The notes under the pieces are model-generated. The model was not told the DNA's origin and searched no databases. It worked only from the letters and a program-made list of their open reading frames with translations. From assembly GCA_014656495.1 (NCBI GenBank), contig BNCN01000016.1:124001-188000 (forward strand): a DNA stretch of 64,000 bases, read 5' to 3'. Shown here piece by piece: positions 41,998 to 50,702 of the stretch. The stretch comes from Comamonas sp. KCTC 72670 (lineage in GTDB: Bacteria > Myxococcota > Myxococcia > Myxococcales > Myxococcaceae). Every line of letters begins with the position of its first letter. Position 1 is the stretch's first letter. A program made the translations under genes and the position numbers.

Positions 41998-42861
41998 GTG
42001 TTGGAGCAGCCCACGCCCATGGCCACGGGGCCCTCCCCCACCGCCTCCACCTCCATCGAGGTGGACGGCCGGCCCTTCGTCGTGTGCGTGGGCACTCCAG
42101 GCGAGTCTCTGGAGGTGGACACGTCGACGGGTGAGCGTGTGCGGCTCGGCCGGTGGAGCTTCGACGCCCACCTGTCGGCGCTCGACCGCCACGCCAGCGT
42201 CACGGGGCACGGGTTGCAATTCAACGCCGAAGGCTTCGCGCGCGAGGTCTTGCGTGGCCTGAAGGTTCCCGTGGCCTACCAGGAGGAGCTGGCGCCCGTC
42301 GCGCTCTGGTGGGCCGCTGCGGGCGGCTACGAAGCCAGCGCCGGTGTGCAAGCGGACGGGTGGATGCGGGCGGGCTCCGTGCGCGCCCGGCTGCGGCCCT
42401 GGACGTTCTCCGAGCGGTCCAGTGCCCTGAGCGAGAGCACCCACGCCAGCGCGGGGGGTGGCAAGGAGTTCAGGCTGGAGCGGTACCTGCGCAGGATGCT
42501 CCAGGCGTCCATTGTTTCGCTCGAGCCCGCCGGCATGGCGTTGTCGATGCTCGACGGAGCGACGACGGCGGCGCTCCTGGATGGGGCGTTCGCCCTCAAC
42601 GACACCGGGGGGCGCGACGAGGACTCGAGGCTGAAGGCCGCGGACGCCGACAGCCTGGCTTTCGCGCAGGGAACGCTGCGGCTGTGCAAACGCCTGGGCT
42701 GGACGCCCTCCCAGGTCTGGGAGACGCCGGCGGTGGAGATAGACCGGCTGCTGGCGCTGATGGAGCTGGTGGAGCCTTCGGCGCCCACTGCGCGGCCCGT
42801 GCAACGGGCACCGAGCCTCGCGGATCACCCAGACGCGGTGGTCATCCAGGTGGAGGACTGA
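41998..42861 (+). CDS. Tail assembly (chaperone-position) protein
   Basis: 287 residues. The GTG start at 41998 has GAGGAG upstream and lies 3 bp after the tube stop. The N-terminal third is beta-rich (STSIEVDGRPFVVCVG); the rest is mainly helical, with LERYLRRMLQASIVSLEPAGM and a C-terminal CKRLGWTPSQVWETPAVEIDRLLALMELVEP. The final part has the W..ET...I..LLALMEL flavour of tail-assembly chaperones (GpG/gp41 type) that hold the tape measure. The order tube, this gene, then a tape-measure-slot gene also matches phage Mu. No slippery heptamer was found near its end, so a GT-type frameshift fusion is not supported. Confidence 0.55.
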   Translation: MLEQPTPMATGPSPTASTSIEVDGRPFVVCVGTPGESLEVDTSTGERVRLGRWSFDAHLSALDRHASVTGHGLQFNAEGFAREVLRGLKVPVAYQEELAPVALWWAAAGGYEASAGVQADGWMRAGSVRARLRPWTFSERSSALSESTHASAGGGKEFRLERYLRRMLQASIVSLEPAGMALSMLDGATTAALLDGAFALNDTGGRDEDSRLKAADADSLAFAQGTLRLCKRLGWTPSQVWETPAVEIDRLLALMELVEPSAPTARPVQRAPSLADHPDAVVIQVED

Positions 42862-42863
42862 CG

Positions 42864-44498
42864 GTGCGCACTTCCATCACGACACAGGACCTCGTTTCAC
42901 AGCTCGCGCGGCCCGCATTCCGGGCGATGGAGTCCGCCGCGAAGCAGCTGGGGATCCGGCTGCCGGGGCCCTCCCTGATTCAGGAACCTTCCCCACGGAG
43001 CGCTCCGCAAGACGGCGCCATCGGGCAGGCCGCTGCTTCCAGTGACAGCTCTCCCACGGGAACGGGTGGCGAAGACAGCCATGTGGAGGCCCGGCTCGAG
43101 GATGCCAGTGTCCCGCGGCGGAGCGCTGACACGGGCACGGCGCCTTCCGTGGTGAGCGGGGCTCGCCCACGCGACAGGCGCCTGGTCCGGCTGATCTCGC
43201 ACCTGGGGACCCGCGCGGAAGCATCCGCGATGGTGCACGCGGCGCCGCATTCGGGCCCGAGTGCAGGCACGGAGCTGGGGCGCCAGACAACGGGCCCGAG
43301 CGCCCACGCGCCGCACATCGCACGTGAGGGCTGGCAGGAAGCACCGAGCACCGGGTCACACACAACGTCCACGCGGAGCGACGACGACACCGGCAGGGAG
43401 CTGCTGGACACCGGCCATGGCGCCGCGTCGTCGTCCCCCCGGGCCGATGGTCCGCATGGGACAACGCGGCTCGAGGACTCCCGCTCCCTGGCGTCGACCC
43501 ATGGCGGCGATGGGAATCACGGGGCGGCGCGGCCCACAGCGTCACCTGCCATGGCGTCGACCCGCGGAGCCGATGGGAATCTCGGGGCGGCACGGCTCGC
43601 GGACTCACGCTTCACGTCGGTGCCCATCGGCGCCGATGGGAATCACGAGACGGCTCGGCTCGCGGGCGCACGCTCCATGGCGTCGACCCACGGAGCCGAT
43701 GGAAACCACGGGGCGGCACGGCTCGTGGGCTCACGCCTCACCGCCTCGCTTCCGAACGACGCAGAACGGCCCGAGCCTCGGAGCCCCAGCGCGCTTTCGC
43801 CCACGAACGACGATGCTCCGTCGGCGCAGCCTGCCGCCATTGCGGGAATCGCCGAGAGAGAGACGCGGAGCAACACCTCGCACGCAACGCCCCTGCCCGT
43901 CCTCGACGCAGACGCCGCCGAGACAGCCCTCCCGCATCCGGACTCTCGCACCAGCAGGGACGCCTCGGACGCACGGCTCGACGGCCCACGGAGCGTGCCC
44001 ACGCCCGATGACTCCAGCTCCGCCGGTGCATTCCCTTCCGCGAACCTCACGGAAGCCGGCGCGCCCCAGGGCACGCACACCCAGGGCCATCGCATCGTCC
44101 GGTTCCTGCCCAGCCACGCACCGGACACCGGAGCCACGGCAGCTCCAATGGAGCGCACAGCACCCCGCCAGGATGTGCCGCGCCCCTCGCGCCGGCTCAC
44201 CTTCCTCCCGGCACCCGAAGCCACCGCCCTCCCCCACCCCAGGCCTCCCGGAGGCGCCGCGATGGCCGGCCTCGCCGATCAGGTCTCAGCGGGCGTGGCG
44301 CCAGTTCTGGCGCAGGCGCTCGACCTCACCCAGGCCCCCGCGGCGTACGCGCCGGGCGAGAGCGTACGCAACACGTTCAACGTCAACGTTCACCTGGACC
44401 CTTCCAGCGCGCCGGCCGGTCTGGACCGCGACGCGCTGGAAGACGCCCTCATCGATCTCCTCCGCGACACCGCCCGCCGCCACGGGCTCGAGGTGTGA
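42864..44498 (+). CDS. Repeat-rich protein in the tape-measure position
   Basis: 544 residues from the GTG at 42864 (GGAGG 8 bp before). A short helical N terminus (TTQDLVSQLARPAFRAMESA) and a conserved-looking C terminus (SVRNTFNVNVHLD, then GLDRDALEDALIDLLRDTA) flank about 430 residues that are Ser/Thr/Pro/Asp/Gly-rich, with little predicted order. Residues about 195-299 are five tandem 21-residue repeats. In Mu-like clusters the gene between chaperone and hub encodes the tape measure that sets tail length, but tape measures are normally long helices, and this is a disordered repeat protein. It may be an unusual ruler, or a luminal cargo. Very high GC; no neighbours of similar style. Confidence 0.6.
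   Translation: MRTSITTQDLVSQLARPAFRAMESAAKQLGIRLPGPSLIQEPSPRSAPQDGAIGQAAASSDSSPTGTGGEDSHVEARLEDASVPRRSADTGTAPSVVSGARPRDRRLVRLISHLGTRAEASAMVHAAPHSGPSAGTELGRQTTGPSAHAPHIAREGWQEAPSTGSHTTSTRSDDDTGRELLDTGHGAASSSPRADGPHGTTRLEDSRSLASTHGGDGNHGAARPTASPAMASTRGADGNLGAARLADSRFTSVPIGADGNHETARLAGARSMASTHGADGNHGAARLVGSRLTASLPNDAERPEPRSPSALSPTNDDAPSAQPAAIAGIAERETRSNTSHATPLPVLDADAAETALPHPDSRTSRDASDARLDGPRSVPTPDDSSSAGAFPSANLTEAGAPQGTHTQGHRIVRFLPSHAPDTGATAAPMERTAPRQDVPRPSRRLTFLPAPEATALPHPRPPGGAAMAGLADQVSAGVAPVLAQALDLTQAPAAYAPGESVRNTFNVNVHLDPSSAPAGLDRDALEDALIDLLRDTARRHGLEV
43446..43760 (+). repeat. Five tandem 63-bp coding repeats
   Basis: Units start at 43446, 43509, 43572, 43635 and 43698. Each encodes 21 residues of the form DGNHGAARLADSRSMASTHG-A with variation, and all stay in frame. 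The fifth unit decays at its end. Copy number could vary between strains. Confidence 0.85.
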
Positions 44499-44502
44499 GC
44501 CC

Positions 44503-45531
44503 ATGGCGGGAATCGCATACGACGTGAAGGTCGGCGCCTTCCAGGCCTCCAGCCGTCCCCACAAGGGCAACGGGCAGGTGCGCTCCATCTCCTGCTCCCT
44601 GACAATGGATGGCTCCGGGGGCCACTGCTATCTGGAGCTGGTCGCCACGGGCGCCGCGCAGCCCCAGCCCGGCGACGCGACGACCGTCACCCTTGATGAC
44701 GGCCATGGCGGCGCCACCGTCTTCACGGGCGAAGTGCAGGAGACTCGGGCCGCGGCCGACACGGCCCGCGTCGTCGGCGTCGACGGCCTGACGAAGCTCG
44801 CCCGGCTCGACGTGGACGGGGCCTATGAGCAGATGTCGGCGGGGGCCATCGCCAAGGAGCTGCTCCAGAAGGCCGGGGCTCCGCTCGGAACCATCGAGGA
44901 CGGCCCCAAGTTCCCCAGCTATGTGCTTCACCGGGGCCCTCGTGCGCTGCGACACCTGCAGCGGCTGGCGGAGCAGTGCGGCTTCGATGTGTACACGGAT
45001 GGCGACGGCAAGGTGCACTTCGCCGCGCCGAAGGCGGGCGGAGCGGACCACGCGTTCACCTACTCGGCGCAGGTGCTGCGCACCGGGCTCCAGCAGGTCG
45101 CGACGGCCGTCGACGGACTCCAGGTCTGGGGCGAAGGCGCGGCGAGCACCCAGGGCTCGGACAAGGCCCACTGGCTCGTCAAGGACCTGGCCTCCGTGAG
45201 CGGCAAGGCCTCCATGGACACCTCCTTCACCGTGAAGCCCGGCCGCGAGGGCACGCTCATGCGCGAGGTGCGCGACGGGGCGATGCGGACCGGAGAGGAC
45301 GCGGCCACGCAGGCCCGGGCGAGGATGGCGCTGCTCGCCTCTCGCCCCCTGCGCGGCTTCGTCGAGGTGCTCGGCAGCCCCAAGGTGAAGCCGGGTGACA
45401 GGGTGAAGCTCGATGACATCCCCTCAACGCATCCGGTGAGCGCGCTGGCCACCGGCAAGGTGCTTCGCGTGCGCGCGGTGCGGCACACGTTGAGCATGAA
45501 GACGGGCTTCGTCACCCGGATGGAGTTCTGA
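44503..45531 (+). CDS. Baseplate hub protein (gpD / late control D family)
   Basis: 342 residues. Beta-rich N terminus (ISCSLTMDGSGGHCYLELVATG, VFTGEVQETRAAADTARVVGVDGLTKLARL), then FPSYVLHRGPRALRHLQRLAEQCGFDVYTDGDGKVHF, the hallmark of phage late-control gene D/VgrG-N/gp27-like hubs (the Y.L......L..LA...G pattern), and a C-terminal VKPGDRVKLDDIP segment. Hub trimers join the tube to the spike encoded three genes downstream. The start ATG follows the previous stop by 4 bp. Confidence 0.85.
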   Translation: MAGIAYDVKVGAFQASSRPHKGNGQVRSISCSLTMDGSGGHCYLELVATGAAQPQPGDATTVTLDDGHGGATVFTGEVQETRAAADTARVVGVDGLTKLARLDVDGAYEQMSAGAIAKELLQKAGAPLGTIEDGPKFPSYVLHRGPRALRHLQRLAEQCGFDVYTDGDGKVHFAAPKAGGADHAFTYSAQVLRTGLQQVATAVDGLQVWGEGAASTQGSDKAHWLVKDLASVSGKASMDTSFTVKPGREGTLMREVRDGAMRTGEDAATQARARMALLASRPLRGFVEVLGSPKVKPGDRVKLDDIPSTHPVSALATGKVLRVRAVRHTLSMKTGFVTRMEF

Positions 45532-45532
45532 G

Positions 45533-46417
45533 ATGCCCGTACGCATTGGCAAGATCGAACTCATCGGCCTGACGAACATCTACACGGAGGACGCCCGCAA
45601 CCTCGTGCAGCAGCGCGTCCCGGGCCAGTCCGGCAGCGTCTTCCAGGACCTGGGCCGCGAGCCCGTCACCGTGGTGATGGAAGGCATCCTCCTGGGCGAG
45701 GACACGCAGGCCAGCCTCGAGGAGCTGCGCCAGGCGCAGATGAAGGCGAAGCCCTTGTCCTTCGCCGCCGACGCGGTCGCCGGTGCGGACCTCACCGAGG
45801 TCATCATCGCCGACTTCCAGGTGAAGCAGCTCGCCGGGCACCAGAACCGGTTCAGCTTCCACCTCAAGGTGCGTGAACACCAGGAGCCGCCCGAGCCCGC
45901 CGACGCCGGCGTCGCCGCCGTGAACGCGGCGGTCGCCAACGACGCCGCCACGTGGGCAGGGGGCGCGGTGGACGCCGCCGGTGTGCTGCAGGCCCCCGAA
46001 TCGCTGATGGCCGCCGTCGACAAGAACCCCGAGCTGCTCGGGCACCTGAGCGCGGACGAGCTGGGCTCCGTCATCACCCAGGGCCAGGACTCGCTGAGCG
46101 GCAAGAACTTCGGCTCGCTCCTGGGCACGCTGGGCAAGGTGAACCCGCAAGTCATTGGCGATCTGCTCAAGACGCTCCAGGACGGCGGCAACCTGGGGTC
46201 GTTCATCGAGAAGCTCGCCACCGAGGGCATCAACGTGCTGGAGGCGCTGACCGGCGTGGACCTGGGCGCGGCGCTCAGCATCGTGAAGGGCGTCGCGGGA
46301 GCGAGTGACTTCCTCGCGAAGCTGCGGCGCGTGGCAAGCGAAGCCCAGGCGCTGGGCCTGCAGATCCAGGACCTGGATCCGCTCGCCCCCTTTCAGAACC
46401 TGGAGGTGAAGGGATGA
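45533..46417 (+). CDS. Tail protein with gpU/DNA-circulation-N-like domain and helical C-terminal half
   Basis: 294 residues. Residues about 1-120 are beta-rich: QRVPGQSGSVFQDLGREPVTVVMEGILLG, then an EELRQAQMKAKPLSF segment and IADFQVKQLAG, which fits the layout of P2 gpU and the N-terminal domain of Mu gp43 (DNA circulation protein). The C-terminal half is a long helical region with LLGTLGKVNPQVIGDLLKTLQDGG and FIEKLATEGINVLEALTG, resembling the helical style of the 39331 and 46414 proteins. It likely belongs to the tail tube/hub junction. Its end overlaps the next gene as ATGA. Confidence 0.6.
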   Translation: MPVRIGKIELIGLTNIYTEDARNLVQQRVPGQSGSVFQDLGREPVTVVMEGILLGEDTQASLEELRQAQMKAKPLSFAADAVAGADLTEVIIADFQVKQLAGHQNRFSFHLKVREHQEPPEPADAGVAAVNAAVANDAATWAGGAVDAAGVLQAPESLMAAVDKNPELLGHLSADELGSVITQGQDSLSGKNFGSLLGTLGKVNPQVIGDLLKTLQDGGNLGSFIEKLATEGINVLEALTGVDLGAALSIVKGVAGASDFLAKLRRVASEAQALGLQIQDLDPLAPFQNLEVKG

Positions 46418-46965
46418 GCAGCACGGCCGACGTCGTCGACGGCATCTCGCGGCTCATCCACGCGCTGGATGAGCTGTTCCAGACGCAGACCTTCGAGGCC
46501 CTGGTGGAGCTGGTCCAGCAACTCGGCATCGGCGGGCCCGTGAGCCAGGCCCTGCGCGCGATTGGCACGGTGCTGGAGCACCTGGTCGACTGGATCACCA
46601 AGCTGGAGAAGGTGGCGGCCATCCCAACGATGCTGGAGGCGCTGGCCCCCACGATGGAGCAGGTCCGGGGCATCACCACGACGCGGGAGGAGGACCTGCG
46701 CGCGGCGGGCATGAACGCGCTCGTGCCCCTGACGTCCGCTGCCCGCGCCCTGTTCGACGTCATGAACCGGGTCCGCCAGGGCGCCGAGGCCATCTTGAAG
46801 GGACTGCTGGACCCCGCGGCGCTGGCCCGGCTGCGGCAGTCCGTCGTGGCCTTCGCGGCCACGCTGAAGAACTACGAGGACCAGCTCAAGGCCCCCCCCG
46901 CGAAGAAGCGGCTGCCTTCGAACCCGGGCGCGTCCACCCAGACTCCAGCGGGAGCACCCTCATGA
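46414..46965 (+). CDS. Helical protein of the tail cluster
   Basis: 183 residues, start and end both overlapping neighbours by 4 bp, so strongly coupled to the gpU-like and spike genes. Nearly all helix (ISRLIHALDELFQTQTFEALVELVQQL, AIGTVLEHLVDWITKLEKVAAIP, LRQSVVAFAATLKNYEDQL), ending in a Pro/Ala/Lys-rich tail. No family recognised. It resembles the leader protein at 39331 in composition and helix pattern, which may mean common origin or just similar helical build. It might be a chaperone or a cargo loaded at the spike. Confidence 0.6.
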   Translation: MSSTADVVDGISRLIHALDELFQTQTFEALVELVQQLGIGGPVSQALRAIGTVLEHLVDWITKLEKVAAIPTMLEALAPTMEQVRGITTTREEDLRAAGMNALVPLTSAARALFDVMNRVRQGAEAILKGLLDPAALARLRQSVVAFAATLKNYEDQLKAPPAKKRLPSNPGASTQTPAGAPS

Positions 46966-47597
46966 GCGACCTGGTGACCTTGATGCGCGCCATCATCCGC
47001 GCCGAGCTGGCCTCGCTGCGCCTGGGCGACCTCGGCGTGGTGACGGCCACCTTCCCCCACGCCGAAGGCGACGCGCACAACCACGAGTGCAACGTGAAGC
47101 TGCGCGAGGGCGGGCTGGAGCTGCGCCGCGTGCCCATCACCACCCCACACGTGGGCATGGTGAGCGCCCCGCGCGTGGGAGACCTGGTGCTCCTCTCCTA
47201 CGTCGGTGGGGATCCGCAGCGCCCGCTCGTGGTGGGCCGGCTCTACTCCGATGAGACCCCACCGCCCGAGCACGCCGAGGACGAGTGGCGCGTCGCCTCG
47301 CCGCCCGGCGGAAAGACGTCCATCGCCATCGACAAGGACCAGTCAGTGGTCATCACCGCGGGAGAGACGGTGGTGACCGTGAAGCAGGACGACACCATCT
47401 CCATCGTGGGCAAGAAGGACCTGAACATCCAGGTCGACGGCAACGTGAAGCTCGAGTGCAAGGACTGCACGGTGGACGCGTCCGGCGACATCCACCTGGG
47501 CACGGGCGGCACCGGCGTCATCACCGAGGGAAGCCACAAGTGCTACTTCACCGGAGCCCCGCTCAAGGGCTCGCAGAAGGTGAAGGCGAAGGGTTGA
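46962..47597 (+). CDS. Baseplate spike protein (gpV/gp45 family)
   Basis: 211 residues. The N-terminal helix is followed by an OB-fold: LGVVTATFPHAEGDAHNHECNVKLR, HVGMVSAPRVGDLVLLSYVGGDPQRPLVVGRL, the standard gp5/gpV oligonucleotide-binding-like fold. Next come TSIAIDKDQSVVITAGETVVTVKQDDTISIVG and NIQVDGNVKLECKDCTVDAS, alternating short strands that build the triple-stranded beta-helix needle. It should form the trimeric membrane-piercing spike under the hub. No lysozyme domain is present. A CKDC pair in the needle could bind metal. Confidence 0.88.
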   Translation: MSDLVTLMRAIIRAELASLRLGDLGVVTATFPHAEGDAHNHECNVKLREGGLELRRVPITTPHVGMVSAPRVGDLVLLSYVGGDPQRPLVVGRLYSDETPPPEHAEDEWRVASPPGGKTSIAIDKDQSVVITAGETVVTVKQDDTISIVGKKDLNIQVDGNVKLECKDCTVDASGDIHLGTGGTGVITEGSHKCYFTGAPLKGSQKVKAKG

Positions 47598-47600
47598 CCC

Positions 47601-48251
47601 ATGCCTGCCCCGAGCGCCTCCGAAATCGAGAACCTCGCCAGCAGCGCCCTCCAGTCAGCGGGCCTGCGGGGCGAGAACGCGCCCGACCTCGCCAAGGCCC
47701 TGGGACAGGTCTGTGGGCAGGCCTTCACCCTCTTCGTCACCATGGCCATGGTGGCCCCGGGCATTCCAGCCGCGGCGTCGCCGCCCCCGGGCGCGGGGAG
47801 CACGGTGGGTCCCGGCATGCTGCTACCGCCTCCCGCCGGGGGCCCTGGCGCCGCGCAAATCGAACCCCTCGCGCTGGCGGCCCTGACCGCCCAGAACCTC
47901 AACGGCGAGCAGAAGCCCGCGCTGGCGAAGGCCATCGCCCAGTCCCTCGAGAAGGCGCTCACCCTGTTCACGCTGCAGGTGAAGGTCGCGCCGGGCATCG
48001 CCATCGCGGGCTTCACCACGTCATCCCCTGGTTCGCTGGTGGGGGCGGCGCCCGCCAAGCCGATGCTCGAGCCCCTCATCCAGGGCTTCCTCCAGGCGGA
48101 GGGCCTGCGCGGAGAGAACATCCCGAACCTGGCTGGCGCCCTGGCGCAGACCCTCTCCGACGCGCTCACGCAGATGATGTCGCGGCTCAAGGTCACCCCG
48201 GGCATTCCGTCCTCGCCCGGGGCCACCGCGGGGCCCGGGAGGCTGATGTGA
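47601..48251 (+). CDS. Triplicated-domain tail-cluster protein
   Basis: 216 residues built from three repeats of 60-70 residues. Each has a helix (IENLASSALQSAGLRGENAP, IEPLALAALTAQNLNGEQKP, LEPLIQGFLQAEGLRGENIP), a second helix (LAKALGQVCGQAF and equivalents), then VAPGIP/VAPGIA/VTPGIP and a Gly/Pro loop, the outer two of which end in GPG. I know no named family. The repeat could pack as a pseudo-trimer and cap or seat the trimeric spike encoded just upstream (inference). Its last codons overlap the wedge gene start as GTGA. Confidence 0.65.
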   Translation: MPAPSASEIENLASSALQSAGLRGENAPDLAKALGQVCGQAFTLFVTMAMVAPGIPAAASPPPGAGSTVGPGMLLPPPAGGPGAAQIEPLALAALTAQNLNGEQKPALAKAIAQSLEKALTLFTLQVKVAPGIAIAGFTTSSPGSLVGAAPAKPMLEPLIQGFLQAEGLRGENIPNLAGALAQTLSDALTQMMSRLKVTPGIPSSPGATAGPGRLM

Positions 48252-48664
48252 CGGCGGACGCGCTGAAGACAGACCTCCGGCTCGCCTTCAAGGACACGGG
48301 CGAGGTGGACCTCGACTGGTCCTCGGACGCGGGCGGCGCCAGGACCGTGGACGGCAAGGACAACCTCATCCAGGCCCTCACGCTGCGGCTGATGATCTAC
48401 CGCGGGCACCTGGAGCCGCTGGGCCATACCCGCTACGGCAGCAAGGTGGCGGAGCTCATCGGTGAGCCGCTGGACCGGCAGAACCAGGAGCTGCTGCGCC
48501 GCTACGTGCGACAGGCCCTCAAGGAAGACCCGCGCGTCGAGGACGTGATGCACCTCTCGGTGACGGCGCGGCCGGACCTTCCCGGCGCGGTGGACATCCG
48601 GGCGCACATCCTCGCCATCACAGGTGACGCGGTGGAACTCGGGCTGGCGCTCGACCTCGGCTGA
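48248..48664 (+). CDS. Baseplate wedge protein (gp25/gpW family)
   Basis: 138 residues. The GTG start inside the previous stop (GTGA) has GGAGG upstream. The sequence holds NLIQALTLRLMIYRGHLEPLGHTRYGSKVAELIGE, matching the gp25/gpW lysozyme-like wedge subunit (usual conserved GELPFDPEFGS-type region here as LEPLGHTRYGSK), then RRYVRQALKEDPRVEDVMHLSVTA. In P2/Mu/T4/pyocin this subunit nucleates the sheath on the baseplate together with gpJ, whose gene lies two positions downstream. Confidence 0.85.
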   Translation: MTADALKTDLRLAFKDTGEVDLDWSSDAGGARTVDGKDNLIQALTLRLMIYRGHLEPLGHTRYGSKVAELIGEPLDRQNQELLRRYVRQALKEDPRVEDVMHLSVTARPDLPGAVDIRAHILAITGDAVELGLALDLG

Positions 48665-48702
48665 GACCCAGCCATCACACGACACGACTTCGGGGAGAAC
48701 AC

Positions 48703-49185
48703 ATGGACCTCAGGGAACAGCCGGGAGTGAAGGGGACGCTGACCATCGAGCTTCGCGACGAGGCCGGCGCGCTCGTCGGGCGCTTCCGGCACCGCAACCT
48801 CATCACCACCCAGGGCAAGCGGCTGCTGGCCGAGCTGCTGATGGGGAAGAAGAACGCCCTGCCCACGAGCTGGGCCATCGTGGTGGGCACCGGCACGGCT
48901 CCCGCCAACGTCGCGGACACCGGGCTGAAGGCGCCCATCACCGACGTGGCGGAGGACCGCTCCCCGGACGTGGCGGTCGTGTCGCGCGGCAACACCACGG
49001 TCGTCCAGGGCACGGTGTCCGCCACGCTGCCCGCGCCTCCCGCGGGCACGGTCCAGCCGCTGACCGAGGCCGGCATCCAGATCACCGTGGGGACGGAGAA
49101 GATCCTCTTCAACCGCGTGCAGTTCCCGCCCGTCAACCGGGGCGCGAACATGGTCATGACGCTGAGCTGGGAGATCGCCTTTTGA
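48703..49185 (+). CDS. Tail-cluster accessory protein
   Basis: 160 residues with GGGGAG upstream. Beta-rich: VKGTLTIELRDEAGALVGRFRHRNLITTQGKRLLAELLMG opens in a way seen in some phage tail-tip or fibre-proximal proteins (strand, then HN.IT..G...LA...G). Later parts (WAIVVGTGTAPANVADTGL, ITVGTEKILFNRVQFPPVN) are strand-loop repeats. It lies between the wedge genes gpW and gpJ, where Mu and P2 have no extra gene. Likely baseplate or fibre-adaptor; not assigned to a family. The stop overlaps the TTG start of gpJ. Confidence 0.55.
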   Translation: MDLREQPGVKGTLTIELRDEAGALVGRFRHRNLITTQGKRLLAELLMGKKNALPTSWAIVVGTGTAPANVADTGLKAPITDVAEDRSPDVAVVSRGNTTVVQGTVSATLPAPPAGTVQPLTEAGIQITVGTEKILFNRVQFPPVNRGANMVMTLSWEIAF

Positions 49186-50702
49186 GTCTCACATCGCTCG
49201 ACACGTCGTTCAGCGCCATCGTCGACCGGCTGCTCGAGACCCTGGGACCGGACATCGACAAGAACGCGGGCAGCATGGCCCGCACGCTGGCGGAGTCCTA
49301 TGGCCGGGAGATGGCCACGTTCTACGCCATGCTCGAGCTGGCGCATCGCTCGGGCTACGTCGACACGGCCGAGGGCGCCGCGCTCGACAACGTCGTGGCC
49401 GTGTTGGGCATCTCGCGCGCCCGGGCGGGGAGGCTCTCCGGTGAGGTGGAGTTCAGCCGCACCTCCCCCGCGCCGGAGGACATCGGCATTCCAGCGGGCC
49501 GGCGGGTGACGGGCATGCTCTCGGAGAACGCGCCCCTCCCCTCCTTCGAGACGCTGGAGGACGTGGTGCTCCGCCGAGGAGAGACCCGCGTCGTCGCCCC
49601 CGTGCGCGAGGTGCAGGACGACTCGGACGCCTCCCGCAACGCGCCTCCCACCGTGGACCCCGGCAAGCTCAACGTGATGCCACGCCCCGTGCTGGGCGTC
49701 GAGGCGGTCACCAACCGCGCGCCCATCCGGCGCAGCGGCCAGGATGAGACGGACATCCACCTGAGAGACCGGGCGCGCACCTCGCTGCGCGACGGCGAGC
49801 TGGCCACGCTCGAGGCCATCGCCGCGGCCGTGCGCCAACAAGGCGTCCAGCAGGTCACCGTGCGCGAGCCCCCCGACGCGCCACCGGGCGTCATCGAGGT
49901 GCTGGTGGGAGACCCTGACTTCGAACACCAACCGGACGCCGTGCAACGGGTGGAGCGGGCCATCCGCAACTCCAAGGCCGCGGGCATCCGCGTCCGGCTC
50001 GGCTACTCCCGCACGCTCTACCTGCGGCCCACGTTCAAGGTGGAGCCCGTGGACGCGGACCTGGACGAAGCCGCGTTCGACCGGCTCCGCCGGGAGCTGC
50101 GGCAGGCCCTGGCGCGCTTCGTCGCAGGCGTGCCCGCGGGAGAGCTCCTGAGCCGGCGCAGGCTCGAGGCCATCCTCTTCGCCCATCCCGCCGTGCGCCA
50201 TGTCAGCGACATCACCGTGCGCACCTATGTGTGGGACGCCCAGCGACAGGTGCTCGTGGATGGGCCGCGCCGAGAGCTGGGGGAGGACTGGAAGTTCCTG
50301 CCCGACGAAAAGCCCACCATCGACCTGGTGAAGGCACCGCCGGACATCTCCCGCGCGAAGCCGCTCGTCTACCGGCTGGACCTGTTCGTGTCGCTTCCAG
50401 GCTCGGACCGGCGCACGCCCGAGCAGGTGCGCGTGTCGCTCCGCGGCGCGGTGGAGGCGTACTCGGCGCGCATCATCACGGATGCCCGGGCGACGAAGCA
50501 GGCCCAGGCGACGGTGGCGTGGGACTCACTTCACGCCACGCTGCGCAAGGAGGCCGGCGCGGAGGAGCTGCTGTTCGCGACCTTGACCACGGACAACGGC
50601 CTGTCCCTTGCCTTGGAGAAGACCGGTCCGCAGTCCCAGCGTCCCATGAACCTGGGCATCCAACTCGCGCTCGGCGGCGTCGAACTGGTGTGGCTCGGAT
50701 GA
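49182..50702 (+). CDS. Baseplate wedge protein (gpJ family)
   Basis: 506 residues from a TTG start overlapping the previous stop (TTGA); the first ATG in frame, at 49275, would remove a conserved-looking N terminus. Domain features of baseplate J-like proteins: GYVDTAEGAALDNVVAVLGISRARAGRLSGEVEFSR, then IGIPAGRRVTG (the IPAG.R hallmark), a central ATLEAIAAAVRQQGVQQVTVREPP region and a C-terminal part. It would form the wedge ring with gpW-type and gpI-type partners encoded on each side. Confidence 0.87.
   Translation: MSLTSLDTSFSAIVDRLLETLGPDIDKNAGSMARTLAESYGREMATFYAMLELAHRSGYVDTAEGAALDNVVAVLGISRARAGRLSGEVEFSRTSPAPEDIGIPAGRRVTGMLSENAPLPSFETLEDVVLRRGETRVVAPVREVQDDSDASRNAPPTVDPGKLNVMPRPVLGVEAVTNRAPIRRSGQDETDIHLRDRARTSLRDGELATLEAIAAAVRQQGVQQVTVREPPDAPPGVIEVLVGDPDFEHQPDAVQRVERAIRNSKAAGIRVRLGYSRTLYLRPTFKVEPVDADLDEAAFDRLRRELRQALARFVAGVPAGELLSRRRLEAILFAHPAVRHVSDITVRTYVWDAQRQVLVDGPRRELGEDWKFLPDEKPTIDLVKAPPDISRAKPLVYRLDLFVSLPGSDRRTPEQVRVSLRGAVEAYSARIITDARATKQAQATVAWDSLHATLRKEAGAEELLFATLTTDNGLSLALEKTGPQSQRPMNLGIQLALGGVELVWLG

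Noticed and set aside
39325..42828. Very long antisense open frame (over 1100 codons) opposite the sheath, tube and chaperone genes
   Set aside because: Arg/His/Gly/Gln-rich translation without domains; a by-product of GC-rich codon bias. Plus-strand genes here have clear ribosome-binding sites and domains.
42700..42900. Possible programmed frameshift joining the chaperone-slot gene to the next gene, as in phage GT systems
   Set aside because: No slippery heptamer near the stop, and the downstream gene has its own GTG with GGAGG site.
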